Source: Microcaldota archaeon
GTDB taxonomy: Archaea > Micrarchaeota > Micrarchaeia > Micrarchaeales > CABMGC01
Assembly: GCA_021817305.1 (NCBI GenBank)
Contig: JAKAVL010000033.1
Location: 1 to 34,484 of the forward strand
Length of the DNA: 34,484 bases
Direction of reading: 5' to 3'
Of the stretch, positions 7,762 through 14,816 are shown one piece after another (position 1 is the first letter of the stretch; every line of letters starts with the position of its first letter). The translations under genes were made by a program, and so were the position numbers. Below the pieces are notes generated by a model. That model did no database searches and was not told where the DNA came from. It saw nothing but the letters and a program-made list of their open reading frames with translations.

Positions 7762-8334
7762 ATGAAGATTAACGTGCTTGAGAGTACACCATTTTCGCTG
7801 AAGGCGAAACTCAGCGGAAGCACATTCAATTTTGCCAACGCGCTACGCAGGAGCGCGATGAGCAGCGTGCCGTGCATGGCCATTGATTCCGTTACATTCT
7901 ACGAAAACACGAGCGCTATGTTCGACGAATACATAGCGCACAGGCTCGGGCTTGTGCCGCTCAAGACCCCGAAGGCCAGCAAGGACGGAGACGAGGTTCT
8001 CTTCTCGCTTGCGGAGGAGGGTCCTAGGATCGTATACTCGAAGGACCTCAAGAGCAGCGACAAGGACGTCAAGGTCGCCAACGAAAACATACCGATAATA
8101 AAGCTAGCGGAGGGCCAGACGATAAGGCTGGACGCCAAGGCGGTGCTTGGGCGCGGATCGCGCAGCTCGAAGTTCCAGCCCGGGCTCGCAAGCTACAAGG
8201 TGAACGAGGACGGCGATGAATTCGAGATTTACGTCGAGAGCTTCGGCCAGATGACCGCGCCGGAAGTGCTTTCAAGGGCATTGGATATAATAAGCGCTGA
8301 CTTGAAAGATATACACAAGGAGCTGAAGAAGTGA
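7762..8334 (+). CDS. rpoD: RNA polymerase subunit D (Rpo3)
   Basis: 190 residues from the ATG at 7762 (MKINVLES); the TTG at 7750 is less likely. The alpha-like assembly motif is clear in NFANALRRSAMSSVPCMAID and DEYIAHRLGLVPL (about 55-67). The C-terminal SRALDIISADLKDIHKEL is the usual final helix. Archaeal RpoD is often about 260 residues with an Fe-S-binding insert. Here that insert and its cysteines are absent, as in several lineages. RpoD pairs with Rpo11 to nucleate polymerase assembly. It heads the operon, and tRNA-Leu begins two bases after its stop. Confidence 0.95.
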   Translation: MKINVLESTPFSLKAKLSGSTFNFANALRRSAMSSVPCMAIDSVTFYENTSAMFDEYIAHRLGLVPLKTPKASKDGDEVLFSLAEEGPRIVYSKDLKSSDKDVKVANENIPIIKLAEGQTIRLDAKAVLGRGSRSSKFQPGLASYKVNEDGDEFEIYVESFGQMTAPEVLSRALDIISADLKDIHKELKK

Positions 8335-8336
8335 AC

Positions 8337-8439
8337 GCGGGGGTGGCAGAGCTTGGTCAAATGCGCAGGACCGAGGAGCATCGTGCTCGGACCTCCTGTA
8401 GCTTTAGTGCTTGCGTGAGTTCAAATCTCACCCCCCGCA
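8337..8439 (+). tRNA. tRNA-Leu(GAG) with a 16-base intron
   Basis: A class II tRNA with acceptor GCGGGGG/CCCCCGC, discriminator A73 and no encoded CCA. The D arm is GCA...TGC with a TTGGTCAAA loop, the long variable arm is AGC...GCT, and the T arm is GTGAG-TTCAAAT-CTCAC. Anticodon stem CAGGA/TCCTG encloses a perfect BHB: CCGA/TCGG as the 4-bp centre, bulges GGA and ACC, inner helix GCA/TGC. Cutting after the second base of each bulge removes 8377-8392 and leaves loop CCGAGGC with anticodon GAG (8373-8375). Base 33 is then C instead of the near-universal U. The gene lies inside the rpoD operon, so it needs 5' and 3' processing. Confidence 0.88.
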
Positions 8440-8457
8440 GTCAACGAGAGTGATGTT

Positions 8458-8799
8458 ATGCATGAAAAGAGCAGTATAAAGGCATGGACGACGGCAATGG
8501 AGAGCGTCAGGCAGGGCGAGAAGAACTCGGGCCTTGCGAGGGCGGTGCTCAGGATAGTGTCTAGGCCGAGGAGGGAGCGCGTGACAGTAAGCATAAAGAA
8601 GCTGAACGACAACGCCAAGGAGCGAGAGAGCATAATTGTGCCTGGCAAGATCCTTTCGGTTGGCGCCCCGGACAAGAAGTACGATGTGTGCGCGGTGGAA
8701 TATTCCGATGCCGCGGCGGAGAAGCTCAGGAGCGCCGGCTGCAGCATGGTTCCAGTGCAGGAGATGATCAAGAGGGAGGGAGTCCGCCTCGTTATATAG
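8458..8799 (+). CDS. rpl18e: ribosomal protein eL18 (L18e)
   Basis: 113 residues, the usual length for archaeal L18e. It has the basic AVLRIVSRPRRERVTVSIKKLN segment and VPGKILSVG typical of the family, which belongs to the large subunit and shares its fold with uL15. The start ATG follows GTGAT as a likely ribosome site. It lies just after tRNA-Leu, an order seen in several archaeal operons. Confidence 0.93.
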   Translation: MHEKSSIKAWTTAMESVRQGEKNSGLARAVLRIVSRPRRERVTVSIKKLNDNAKERESIIVPGKILSVGAPDKKYDVCAVEYSDAAAEKLRSAGCSMVPVQEMIKREGVRLVI

Positions 8800-8807
8800 T
8801 GATTTTG

Positions 8808-9233
8808 ATGGACAAGATTATTGACGGCGAAGGAAGAATCCTGGGTAGGATATCTACGCATGCCGCTAAGATGCTTCTGAATGGAGACAGTGTGATGATA
8901 ATAAACGCCGAAAAGATAGTCATAAGCGGTCACTTGAAGGACATTGTTGCAAAGTACAAGCAGAGGGTCGAGTTCAAGGACAAGGCGAATCCGGAACACT
9001 CCCCTTACGTGTCGCGCAGGCCGGACCTGTTCGTGAAGAGGGTCGTCAGGGGCATGCTGCCGTACAGGAGGCCGAAGGGCAAGGATGCATACAAGAGGCT
9101 CAGGGTTTATATGGGAGTTCCGGAGGGCATAACGGCCACGGATGCAACTGACATAAAGAAGGCAGAGGAGGTTTACGACGACATAATGACGATTAAGACG
9201 CTGGCCGAGAAGCTCGGCTACAAGGGTGCATAG
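8808..9233 (+). CDS. rpl13: ribosomal protein uL13
   Basis: 141 residues starting MDKIIDGEGRILGRISTHAAK. The family hallmarks are VIINAEKIVISG-like MIINAEKIVISG and RRPDLFVKRVVRGMLPYRRPKGKDAYKRL. It is a large-subunit protein. The ORF track extends upstream to 8688 inside rpl18e, but the ATG at 8808 fits the family and follows a GTGAT ribosome site that overlaps the rpl18e stop. Its stop abuts the rps9 start directly. Confidence 0.94.
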   Translation: MDKIIDGEGRILGRISTHAAKMLLNGDSVMIINAEKIVISGHLKDIVAKYKQRVEFKDKANPEHSPYVSRRPDLFVKRVVRGMLPYRRPKGKDAYKRLRVYMGVPEGITATDATDIKKAEEVYDDIMTIKTLAEKLGYKGA

Positions 9234-9812
9234 ATGGCTGAAGAAGAAAAGAAGGCGCAGCCTTCCAAGAACATTGCAAGAAAAGGGGTCAACGGCCTCG
9301 ACAAGGCACTGGACGAATTCAACGCCAGCGCCGCGCCTGCGGCACAGCCCGTGCAGCAGAAGAAGGTCTCCAAGAGGCGCGGATCTGCGAAGAAGAGGCA
9401 GGCGAGGGCGGTGAAGGTTTCAAGGGGCAAGAGGAAGGAAGCAATCGCCAGGGCCAGGATGACGAATGGCTCAGGAGAGGTGACGCTCAACGGGGTGCGT
9501 GTGGATCTCCTCAAGCCAAAAGAGATACGCGAGCTCATACTTGAGCCCCTGAAGATCTCTGAGGAGGCGAGGGCGCTCATGAAGGTCTCGCGCATTGCCG
9601 TAGAGGTAAGTGGAGGCGGCATAAGCGGAAGGGCTCAGGCCGCGAGGAGCGCGATAGCGAAGGCCCTTGTCGAATCTTCGGGAAGCGAGGCGCTCAAGAG
9701 GCAGTACATGGCATACGACAGGAACCTCCTTGTCGACGATCACAGGCGCGTGGAACCGAAGAAGTTCCTCGGTCCCAAGGCAAGGGCGAGATTCCAGACC
9801 TCATACAGATGA
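9234..9812 (+). CDS. rps9: ribosomal protein uS9 with N-terminal extension
   Basis: 192 residues. The conserved uS9 body begins near residue 60 (SRGKRKEAIARARMTNGSGEVTLNGV) and ends with the conserved C-terminal tail ARARFQTSYR, which reaches the P-site tRNA in ribosomes. Archaeal uS9 is usually about 130-135 residues. The extra 55-60 N-terminal residues are Lys/Ala/Gln-rich and probably disordered (PAAQPVQQKKVSKRRG). The start follows the uL13 stop with no gap; no alternative ATG lies near residue 60, so the extension looks real. Confidence 0.93.
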   Translation: MAEEEKKAQPSKNIARKGVNGLDKALDEFNASAAPAAQPVQQKKVSKRRGSAKKRQARAVKVSRGKRKEAIARARMTNGSGEVTLNGVRVDLLKPKEIRELILEPLKISEEARALMKVSRIAVEVSGGGISGRAQAARSAIAKALVESSGSEALKRQYMAYDRNLLVDDHRRVEPKKFLGPKARARFQTSYR

Positions 9813-9831
9813 TTGGATAATGGTGATTTGA

Positions 9832-10032
9832 ATGATGATACCTGTAAGGTGCTTCTCATGCGGGCAGGTCGTGGCCGACAAATGGGAGGAGTATGACAAG
9901 CGCGTCAACAAGAACAAGGAGGATCCCAAGAAGGTCCTCGAGGAGTTGAAGGTAAACAGGTACTGCTGCAGGCGCATGCTGATAGGGCACGTCGACCTAA
10001 TAGATGACATAATGAATTATGGAAGGAAGTGA
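9832..10032 (+). CDS. rpoN: RNA polymerase subunit N (Rpo10)
   Basis: 66 residues. The zinc motif CFSCG (C7, C10) and the paired CC (C45, C46) in [16 protein letters not shown] are diagnostic. Rpo10 anchors the RpoD/Rpo11 platform. GGTGAT lies 7-9 bases before the ATG. Two ATGs are adjacent, and the second may be the real start, since the family begins MIPVRCF. In many archaea rpoK and enolase follow; here a tRNA and rps2 come next. Confidence 0.95.
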   Translation: MMIPVRCFSCGQVVADKWEEYDKRVNKNKEDPKKVLEELKVNRYCCRRMLIGHVDLIDDIMNYGRK

Positions 10033-10040
10033 CGCTTAGG

Positions 10041-10048
10041 TATAAATA
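10041..10048 (+). promoter_or_regulatory. TATA box of tRNA-Pro
   Basis: TATAAATA is centred 28 bases before the first base of tRNA-Pro. Transcription would then begin within a few bases of the mature 5' end, and could continue into rps2. Confidence 0.65.
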
Positions 10049-10072
10049 AATGCTGTACAAAAATATGAGAGA

Positions 10073-10168
10073 GGGGTCGTCTGCTAGCTTGGTTAGGCTC
10101 TGTGCTTAGGGAGCATAAGACCCGAGTTCAAAAAAGCGCGCAAGCGATTGAAAATCTCGGCGACCCCA
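10073..10168 (+). tRNA. tRNA-Pro(AGG) with a 22-base intron in the T-loop
   Basis: Acceptor GGGGTCG/CGACCCC, discriminator A, no CCA. The D arm keeps A14, GG and A21 but has T10-T25 unpaired. Anticodon stem TGTGC/GCATA encloses loop TTAGGGA, giving AGG (10108-10110). T-stem CCGAG/CTCGG is perfect, but 29 bases separate its strands. Removing 10133-10154 restores the canonical T-loop TTCAAAT. Central helix TTCA/TGAA with bulges AAA and AAT fits a BHB; the inner helix is weak (CGC/GCG with a GCAA loop). Proline is supported by the AGACCCGAGTTC region resembling archaeal tRNA-Pro. A34 is unexpected in an archaeon. Confidence 0.8.
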
Positions 10169-10189
10169 ATCACTCAAAAAAATGATTTT

Positions 10190-10804
10190 ATGACTAATGA
10201 AATGCTTGTGGACCAAAACGAGTACCTCGAGGTAGGCATACACATAGGCACGAAGGTCAAGACTCCGGGAATGAAGCGCTTCATATACAAGGTGCGCGAG
10301 GACGGGCTGTACCTTCTGGACCTTCCAAACATAGACAAGAGGCTTAGGACAGCGGCAAGGATGCTCGCAAGGTACAACCCGGAGGAGATAGTGGTGACCG
10401 CCTCGAGAATTTACTCGATAGCTGCGGCCAGCAAGTTCGCCGAAATAACGAACGTCAAGCTCATAACCGGCAGGGTCATGCCCGGGGTATTCACGAACCC
10501 TAACAGGGAAGGCTTCATGGAGCCGGAGATAGTGCTCGTGAGCGACAACAGGAACGAAAGGCAGGCGGTCAAGGAGGCCAACAACACCAACATACCCGTG
10601 ATAGCGCTGTGCGACACGGATAACTGGATAAAGTTCGTTGACCTCATAGTGCCGTGCAACAACAAGGGGCGCAGGTCATTGTCGCTCATCTACTTCCTGC
10701 TGGCAAGGGAGTTCCTCAAAGAGAAAGGCTTAATAAAGTCCAACGACGAATTTAACTACAAGGTCTCTGACTTCGAAGCGAAGGTCGAGATGAAGGCGAA
10801 GTAG
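10190..10804 (+). CDS. rps2: ribosomal protein uS2
   Basis: 204 residues from the ATG at 10190; the ORF in the track starts inside the tRNA, which is excluded. Family features are EVGIHIGTKVKTPGMKRFIYKVREDGLYLLDL, ITGRVMPGVFTNP and the aspartate-rich PVIALCDTDNWIKFVDLIVPCNNKGRRSLSLIYFLLAREFL. The archaeal/eukaryotic form has this exact layout. It is a small-subunit protein. A second ATG at 10202 is possible. It closes the ribosomal operon and its stop abuts the next gene. Confidence 0.94.
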   Translation: MTNEMLVDQNEYLEVGIHIGTKVKTPGMKRFIYKVREDGLYLLDLPNIDKRLRTAARMLARYNPEEIVVTASRIYSIAAASKFAEITNVKLITGRVMPGVFTNPNREGFMEPEIVLVSDNRNERQAVKEANNTNIPVIALCDTDNWIKFVDLIVPCNNKGRRSLSLIYFLLAREFLKEKGLIKSNDEFNYKVSDFEAKVEMKAK

Positions 10805-11359
10805 TTGGATTGGCGCAAGAATTCGAAAAGGGCGCAGGCAGCCCTCGATTTCATGTCTTCTTACGGCATAGCCATAATAATAATCATAATAGTGATGACA
10901 GCTGTCTACACCCTCAGCACGTCCAACAAGCACATATTCGCGCAGTCGTGCTCCGGATCCTCGGGCTTTGCGTGCGGGCCGTTCTCTTTGAATTCCCTAG
11001 GAGTGCTGAACATAACGCTGCAGCAGGCCACGGGCGGTGACATAACCATATACGGGCTTGCGTGTTCATCGACCATAAGCAACACCGCATCTAACTCGCT
11101 GCCGGGATACGGAAACGCGTACGTCACGAACAGCATTGCGTATTATCCGGCTGGGGGCAGCCCTGGCACTGGCGCCGTCGTATACACGGGAAGCGGCAGG
11201 CAGTTCCTGCTGTATTGCTTCTCTGCATCGCAGGAGGCATCGAAGGCCAATTCCTCAGGCGGTGATTTCATAGGCTACCTGTGGGCCAACTTCTCGATCA
11301 GCGGAAGGCCAGGCAGGATAACCCAGCTCGTTGCCACGGTAGAGGCAAGGTACACGTAG
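10805..11359 (+). CDS. pilin-like secreted protein with class III signal peptide
   Basis: 184 residues. The N-terminus is basic (WRKNSKRAQ) followed by ALDFMSSYG and a long Ile-rich helix (IAIIIIIIVMTAVYTL). This is the arrangement of archaeal type IV pilins, cut by prepilin peptidase between A and Q of KRAQ. The mature part is rich in Gly, Ser, Asn and Thr with five cysteines (SCSGSSGFACG, GLACSS, LLYCFS). The start is a TTG that abuts the rps2 stop; there is no nearer ATG, so it is probably translated by coupling. The peptidase at 3748 is the likely processing enzyme. A pilus or adhesin role is inferred. Confidence 0.75.
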   Translation: MDWRKNSKRAQAALDFMSSYGIAIIIIIIVMTAVYTLSTSNKHIFAQSCSGSSGFACGPFSLNSLGVLNITLQQATGGDITIYGLACSSTISNTASNSLPGYGNAYVTNSIAYYPAGGSPGTGAVVYTGSGRQFLLYCFSASQEASKANSSGGDFIGYLWANFSISGRPGRITQLVATVEARYT

Positions 11360-11368
11360 GCGCATGTC

Positions 11369-11842
11369 ATGGACCAGGTCCTGAGGTCCTGCCTCGAGAA
11401 ACTTGGCGTGCGTTACAGGCTCCACGGACACAAGGCGGTGTTTACCGTAGGAGAATCAGGATTCCTGCGCGGTGTGATACCTGGAATGCACACCAAGAAC
11501 CTCTTCCTGAAGGATGACAAAGGCGCATTTTATCTCGTCTGCATGGAAGGCGACAGGAAGCTCGACATGAAGGCGCTGAGGAGCCGTCTGCGTGCAGGCA
11601 AGCTGCACTTCGGAAATGCTGAAGAGCTGAAGGGGGAACTGAATCTGACTCCCGGAAGCGTTTCGATATTCGGAATGATATACGCGAGGAATACAAAGCT
11701 CATACTAGACAAAAAGGTGTGGAGCGCTGACATCGTGTCCTTCCATCCGAACATAAACACCGAGACTCTTGAATTGCGTCACGGCGACCTCGAGCTGTTC
11801 TACAACTCGCTGGAATGCCAGAAGGAAATCATGGAGCTGTGA
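11369..11842 (+). CDS. YbaK/ProX-type aminoacyl-tRNA deacylase
   Basis: 157 residues. The segment GMHTKNLFLKDDKGAFYLVCMEGDRKLD and LTPGSVSIFGMIYARN match the ProX/PrdX branch of the YbaK/ProRS-editing fold, which hydrolyses mischarged Ala (or related amino acids) from tRNA-Pro. The lysine in HTKNLF is the expected catalytic-type residue. The length is close to the family norm. It follows the pilin-like gene by 9 bases. The nearby tRNA-Pro is a suggestive neighbour but is not proof of function. Confidence 0.8.
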   Translation: MDQVLRSCLEKLGVRYRLHGHKAVFTVGESGFLRGVIPGMHTKNLFLKDDKGAFYLVCMEGDRKLDMKALRSRLRAGKLHFGNAEELKGELNLTPGSVSIFGMIYARNTKLILDKKVWSADIVSFHPNINTETLELRHGDLELFYNSLECQKEIMEL

Positions 11843-11909
11843 TACGGCATAGACGGCAAAATCGGCAACTATTATAAGTCTTACGGCGATAATATAAGTG
11901 CATTTATTC

Positions 11910-11914
11910 GGTGA
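11910..11914 (+). promoter_or_regulatory. Shine-Dalgarno site of the LSm gene
   Basis: GGTGA lies 4 bases before the ATG at 11919 and decides between that start and the upstream ATG-less extension at 11898. An AT-rich element (AATATAAGT) upstream may be the promoter. Confidence 0.5.
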
Positions 11915-11918
11915 AAGG

Positions 11919-12155
11919 ATGGCAATGGTGAACCATGAGAGGCCGTTTGACCTCTTGAACAAGTCGATAGGGCAGCAGGTGCTGATAAGGCTGAAGAACG
12001 GCACTGACATACGCGGCAAGGTACAGTCCTTCGACGTGCACATGAACATTGTGCTCGAGAACGCAGAGGAGATGGACGACGGCGGAAGTGCGAAGGTGAG
12101 GTTGAACACCATACTGCTCAGAGGGGGCAACATACTTTTCATATCTCCGGCATGA
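11919..12155 (+). CDS. Sm-like archaeal protein (LSm/SmAP)
   Basis: 78 residues, the usual size. Sm1 motif: KSIGQQVLIRLKNGTDIRGKVQSFDVHMNIVLENAEE; Sm2 motif: ILLRGGNILFIS. These proteins form heptameric rings that bind U-rich RNA. The start is at MAMVNHERPFD, supported by GGTGA just upstream. tRNA-Ala follows 19 bases after the stop and is probably read from the same transcript, since no good TATA box precedes the tRNA. Confidence 0.93.
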   Translation: MAMVNHERPFDLLNKSIGQQVLIRLKNGTDIRGKVQSFDVHMNIVLENAEEMDDGGSAKVRLNTILLRGGNILFISPA

Positions 12156-12174
12156 ATGCAAACTTATGCTTAAT

Positions 12175-12283
12175 GGGCTCTTAGCGCAACGGTAGCGCGC
12201 CTGCATGGCATGCAGGAGGTTGCGGGTTCAAACAAACTTTTGAAAAATTTTGATCAAAAGTTTTGAAAATCCCGCAGAGTCCA
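12175..12283 (+). tRNA. tRNA-Ala(GGC) with a 37-base intron in the T-loop
   Basis: Acceptor GGGCTCT/AGAGTCC contains the G3-U70 pair that defines tRNA-Ala. The D stem is GCGC/GCGC, anticodon stem CCTGC/GCAGG, loop ATGGCAT with anticodon GGC. T-stem GCGGG/CCCGC is interrupted by 44 bases that fold into a textbook BHB: central helix TTCA/TGAA, bulges AAC and AAT, inner helix AAACTTTTGA/TCAAAAGTTT (10 bp). Removing 12233-12269 restores T-loop TTCAAAT. The site is identical to that in tRNA-Pro. No CCA is encoded; discriminator A. Confidence 0.92.
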
Positions 12284-12351
12284 TTAATATTTGTCGGTTA
12301 GCCGCAGCTATGCGAGCCCATAAATATGTGGACAAGACCATGAACATTTTC

Positions 12352-14055
12352 TTACTGCTTTTTGAATATCTCCAGACTCGGAGCATAGAGCCCGGAGTAG
12401 TTAGAGAGGGGATTGCTCACAGTGTCAACAAGAGAGTATCCGGTTAGGTTCCGCTCTATGCAATTATCAAAACTCGCCATATACTCTGGACTTATATCAA
12501 GGCTTACGGTGCCACCAAAGACAACGTAGGAGTTGTCAGGAAGGCTGTTCAGATATGATGAGTTGCAGCTTTCTTGTTCAGAGATATTGTATTTATATCC
12601 TGAGACAAGGTTGGCTTCTGACATAAACAGGGGGCTGCCATGATATTGGGGGAGGGGATGCGCCGATACAAAGTTGATAAATGAATGCAACGTGTACATG
12701 GACGCGCGATAGTATCCTACATCATTGTTAAGGTCGGCCATGTCAAATGCCACCGCGGTAACAATTATTACGATGGCCACCAATATGGCCAGACGCTTTC
12801 CATTCTTAAGCAAGACATCCAGACCGAGGGCCATAATGACGATCATTGGGACCGTCAGAACTGTCGCGAGATAAGGCTGCTCGTCTATTGGGTAGTAGGT
12901 AATCACGCCTTTATTTATGCCAATGTTAGCGGGGAATAGCATTATGCACAGTAGCAGAAATCCAAACATCAGTGCCATTGTCACCGCCCACACGTTCCTT
13001 TTCTTTCTGAGGATTGTTACGGCTGCGAGGGGCAACATCAAGTATATCGAAATTGAAAAATACCTCATGAATGGCTCTATTGTGCTTACTGATGAATCTG
13101 CAAGTATCGAGGGGTAGAAACCAGGGTATCCTACATTGTAATCAAGGCATAAATTGCCGGATATGCACTGTACCGTCTGCGGTTGCGTTGCTTCTTGTAG
13201 GAGGTACACGGCATGTGTAAGTGACGGATACAGGAGGTAGTTTCCAGTCTGTATAAAATACACGCAGCCAATCAGGGAGTATGCCGCCAGAAAACCGATG
13301 AGCAGTGGCAACAACCCGATAATACCTGCAATTGCCTTTGTTTTCCCGTTGAAAGCCCTCGCGGCAATAACTAGAGTGAAGAATATCAGGAACAGGGCCC
13401 CGAGGGGATTTGTGATGTATGAAAGCCCTGCGAACGCCCCTGCAAGCGCATAATGCATTTTCCTGCCTTTTTCAATTGCAAGGATAAACGCGTATATTGC
13501 AACGGTTGCGAACATCATCGAGGGGATGAGAGGCTGAATGTGGGTAGAGAACAGAATATTCATTGGGAGAAATGCAAACAGTATTATGCCTAGGGTAGCT
13601 GGCCTGGCCCCGGATATGTGTTCCAAAATTAGAAAAATAAACAAACCCTCAACAATAGAAGTGAGAATCACGTAATAGATTGCGATATTCGCAGAAAATC
13701 CCAGAGTCTTCAGGACCAGAATTTCTGGGTATACGAACCCAACATAAAATTGGAATATATCCGCAGGATTGCACTCGCACTGAGAAAAGTTGCTTAAATT
13801 TACATTTTTATACTGCGAAAAACCTACAGTGTTGTTGAATAGAACGGCATTCGCAAAAATGTTTAAGTATATGCCTTCATCCTGTGTATTTGCAAATATT
13901 GGACCGGTGCTGTAGAATATTCTCACGCCAAGTATGAGCACCATAAGTGCCGTGATCAAAGCGAGTCTTTTTATCTTATTCGAATCTGTCTTATATTGAA
14001 TCGTCTTTATGCGGGAGTATTTGCTGCTATCTGCATTTTTCGGTACCGCCTTCAT
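12352..14055 (-). CDS. multi-pass membrane glycosyltransferase (PMT/ArnT-like GT-C)
   Basis: 567 residues with about ten or more hydrophobic helices and a soluble C-terminal part (about 450-567). The first extracytoplasmic loop has the acidic pair NTQDEG (D59, E60), as expected for GT-C enzymes that use polyprenyl-phosphate sugars. Many Asn-Ser/Thr sites and paired cysteines in outer loops suggest an exported face. It lies 10 bases downstream of a GT2 gene that could supply the polyprenyl-phosphate sugar. Base composition is visibly more AT-rich than in flanking genes, a hint of later acquisition. Acceptor (protein, lipid or glycan) is unknown. Confidence 0.72.
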   Translation of the reverse strand: MKAVPKNADSSKYSRIKTIQYKTDSNKIKRLALITALMVLILGVRIFYSTGPIFANTQDEGIYLNIFANAVLFNNTVGFSQYKNVNLSNFSQCECNPADIFQFYVGFVYPEILVLKTLGFSANIAIYYVILTSIVEGLFIFLILEHISGARPATLGIILFAFLPMNILFSTHIQPLIPSMMFATVAIYAFILAIEKGRKMHYALAGAFAGLSYITNPLGALFLIFFTLVIAARAFNGKTKAIAGIIGLLPLLIGFLAAYSLIGCVYFIQTGNYLLYPSLTHAVYLLQEATQPQTVQCISGNLCLDYNVGYPGFYPSILADSSVSTIEPFMRYFSISIYLMLPLAAVTILRKKRNVWAVTMALMFGFLLLCIMLFPANIGINKGVITYYPIDEQPYLATVLTVPMIVIMALGLDVLLKNGKRLAILVAIVIIVTAVAFDMADLNNDVGYYRASMYTLHSFINFVSAHPLPQYHGSPLFMSEANLVSGYKYNISEQESCNSSYLNSLPDNSYVVFGGTVSLDISPEYMASFDNCIERNLTGYSLVDTVSNPLSNYSGLYAPSLEIFKKQ

Positions 14056-14065
14056 GCCACCATCG

Positions 14066-14755
14066 TCATTTCCCGATGTTGGAGAATGCCTGCCTGATAA
14101 AATAGAATATGTCGCGCGTCGATACGGTTGACTTGTCTGTATCCCTGAACTCGACTGGCATGGAGCATATGCGCTTGTGCTGCCTCTCGGCGAGAAGCAC
14201 CAGCTTCGTATCGAAGAACCACTTATTGTCGTTCACGCCCTTCAGGTTTTCCCGCAGGAAATCTGCCCTGAAGAACTTGAAGCCGCACTGGAAATCAGTT
14301 ATCCTTGACAGGTAGAGAAGCCTGATCAGGTATATGTATATCTTGCTCTCTATGTACCTGCCGAGTTTCCGCTTTGCGTTTGATGCCTTCATGTACCTAT
14401 TGCCTATGACAACATCGCATCCGTCATTGATTTTCTTCAGCGCGGCTGGAACGTACTTCAGCGGCACTGCGAGATCTGTGTCCAGATATCCTATGACGTT
14501 TCCTTTTGCCGCGTTCATTCCGGTCCTGAGCGCAAGGCCCTTCCCCAGCGCCTGCACGTGCATCAGCCTGAACTTGTATCTCCTTGACATCCGGCGTAGT
14601 AGCGCGACTGAGCCGTCTGTTGACCCGCTCTCGACTGCTATCACTTCTGCGCCGTATCTGGACATGAACCGGAATATCTTCGGGAAGTTTTCCTTTATCT
14701 CAGTTTCCTGGTTCCGCACAGGCAGTATTATAGAAAGTCTCAATGCCTCATCCAA
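14066..14755 (-). CDS. family 2 glycosyltransferase (polyprenyl-phosphate sugar synthase-like)
   Basis: 229 residues. Typical GT2 elements: LSIILPVRNQE, VIAVESGSTDGS, the DxD in YLDTDLAVP (D92, D94), VIGNRY, and TDFQCGFKFFR. This arrangement resembles dolichyl-phosphate mannose/glucose synthases, without the C-terminal membrane part. The start is a TTG (14755), since no ATG precedes the conserved N-terminus; a TTG at 14743 is an alternative. An AT-rich element (CTAAATACC on the minus strand) lies about 30 bases upstream. It is probably co-transcribed with the membrane transferase, and the two together would make and use a lipid-linked sugar. Confidence 0.85.
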   Translation of the reverse strand: MDEALRLSIILPVRNQETEIKENFPKIFRFMSRYGAEVIAVESGSTDGSVALLRRMSRRYKFRLMHVQALGKGLALRTGMNAAKGNVIGYLDTDLAVPLKYVPAALKKINDGCDVVIGNRYMKASNAKRKLGRYIESKIYIYLIRLLYLSRITDFQCGFKFFRADFLRENLKGVNDNKWFFDTKLVLLAERQHKRICSMPVEFRDTDKSTVSTRDIFYFIRQAFSNIGK

Positions 14756-14816
14756 CTACAGATTGCATGCTAAGGGTATTTAGGCAATATGCCGCGTTTG
14801 ATGCCGTACGCCGGAG

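Noticed and set aside
10148-10189. Upstream start of rps2
   Set aside because: It begins inside the 3' half of tRNA-Pro; the ATG at 10190 matches the family start region.
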